64,000 nt of DNA from Hyposmocoma kahamanoa (Eukaryota; Arthropoda; Insecta; Lepidoptera; Cosmopterigidae), in contig NW_020653993.1 in the NCBI RefSeq assembly GCF_003589595.1, positions 8,285,360 to 8,349,359 of the forward strand, read 5' to 3'. The position numbers were made by a program, and so were the translations under genes. Within the stretch, counting starts at the first letter, position 1; every line of letters begins with the position of its first letter. This document shows positions 63,388 through 64,000 of this stretch, in pieces. The notes below the pieces were generated by a model. That model did no database searches. It was not told where the DNA came from and was given only the letters and a program-made list of their open reading frames with translations.

Positions 63388-63432
63388 CTGAAATAGTAGT
63401 CGTAATTTAATAATGAAAACGAAATCTTATTT

Positions 63433-63972
63433 CGTCGCCTTACTGTCTCAAACACGTATATTCAAGCACAAAGTTACTGAAATGCAAAAAATTGATTGTA
63501 TATCATTGACTTACAATTATATGGTCCGCGCTAAAAAGTGTCCGAACATATAGGGCGTTAAAATCGAATACAGAGCGTAATTCACGCTTTAGTCTTCGTT
63601 TGTACGACTGACAGCGAAGCAAGCAAAATTAGACAGTACTGCGATGGTATTACAATTTAAATTCAACGTTTTAGCTTTTTCATATTCCTTTACATGTCAC
63701 TACGTTTAAATAGGTTAACTTGGGACATTTTTTTCGTGGTTTTTGTATTAGACCCGTCGTCCATTTATTTCTAAGTCAATGTTGTATATACAAATTTTAC
63801 AGACTGATTACACATCACATTTCCCTCATATTCACACACTGACTTTTACCTATTCTTAAAGTAAGCATCCAAATTAACACTCTTGATAATAAATTTAAAA
63901 TAAATAGAAAGCTTTGCCATCTTCTGCATAATCACTCTTTATAAAATACGAGTTTGAGAAACTAAGACATCG
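63433..63972 (-). mobile_element. M2 element containing a nested M1
   Basis: Ends CGTCGCCTTACTGTCTCAAA and the complement of GAGAAACTAAGACATCG pair over about 26 bases. ATTT flanks both sides (63429-63432, 63973-63976). Once the M1 insertion and its duplication are removed it is about 254 bases. Confidence 0.75.
63496..63789. mobile_element. M1 element with 8-base target duplication, nested in M2
   Basis: Element 63504-63781 (278 bases), ends CATTGACTTACAA and TCTAAGTCAATG, flanked by TTGTATAT at 63496-63503 and 63782-63789. It is longer than the other copies by an internal block around GAAGCAAGCAAAATTAGACA. Confidence 0.85.
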
Positions 63973-64000
63973 ATTTTATATTTCGCAACCACGGTGTAAT

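Noticed and set aside
61831..62226. Long ORFs on both strands over the Q/W/G exon
   Set aside because: Shadows caused by repetitive codon use; only the 61920-62372 minus frame has both splice sites and phase 0.

Overview
The window is AT-rich, intron- and transposon-dense animal DNA, most likely from a moth or butterfly. This is inferred from many short tRNA-derived SINEs, R1-, RTE- and Jockey/CR1-like LINE pieces, Penelope-like fold-backs, small inverted-repeat elements and GT-AG introns. It has no bacterial-type operons, rRNA genes or CRISPR. One 100-base assembly gap lies at 49232-49331.

The main content is one very large gene on the minus strand that runs through almost the whole window. 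I assembled it by eye from splice signals. I find at least 24 exons, from 63387 down to a stop codon at 6050-6052. Every exon is a multiple of three, and every exon-exon junction lies between codons (phase 0). The exons give at least 723 residues. The 5' end (start codon, any signal peptide) lies beyond base 63387 or beyond the window. The upstream half codes for low-complexity Gln/Trp/Gly- and Pro/Tyr-rich protein, including a 151-codon Q/W/G-rich exon and an 89-codon MAQQ-repeat exon. The middle has many 33-87 base micro-exons. The downstream end is a series of seven separate 27-base exons, each coding for one nine-residue unit of the form C-x4-C-x3 (usually C-x-G-x-x-C-x-x-x). The terminal exon opens with an eighth, diverged unit and ends in an acidic tail. 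I do not recognise the family. It is the best candidate here for something undescribed.

The rest is intron or flank filled with mobile elements. Family S1 is a ~300-base SINE-like repeat in more than 20 copies. Three tRNA-headed SINE families are S2 (box A like TGGCCTAACGGTTACC), S3 (TGGCTTAGTTAGTATAGCG) and S4 (TGGCTCAGTTGGTAAGAGC). Small DNA elements include M1 (~226-278 bases, ends CATTGACTTA, 8-base target duplications), M2 (~240 bases, ends like CGTCGCC), and a 378-base element at 11336-11713 with perfect inverted ends, an 8-base target duplication and a piece of THAP domain. LINE remnants occur at about 1.5-2.2, 11.8-12.3, 19.1, 26.4-27.1, 32.5-33.3, 39.4, 40.0-40.6, 42.0-42.3, 43.7-44.3, 47.7-49.2 and 57.7-58.4 kb. 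Several elements are nested in others, which gives relative insertion ages.

By region: 1-6.0 kb is repeats downstream of the gene; 6.05-25.5 kb holds the cysteine micro-exons in repeat-filled introns; 29.1-39.8 kb holds nine short exons; 39.8-53.6 kb is a 13.8 kb intron with several LINEs; 53.6-63.4 kb holds the upstream exons.
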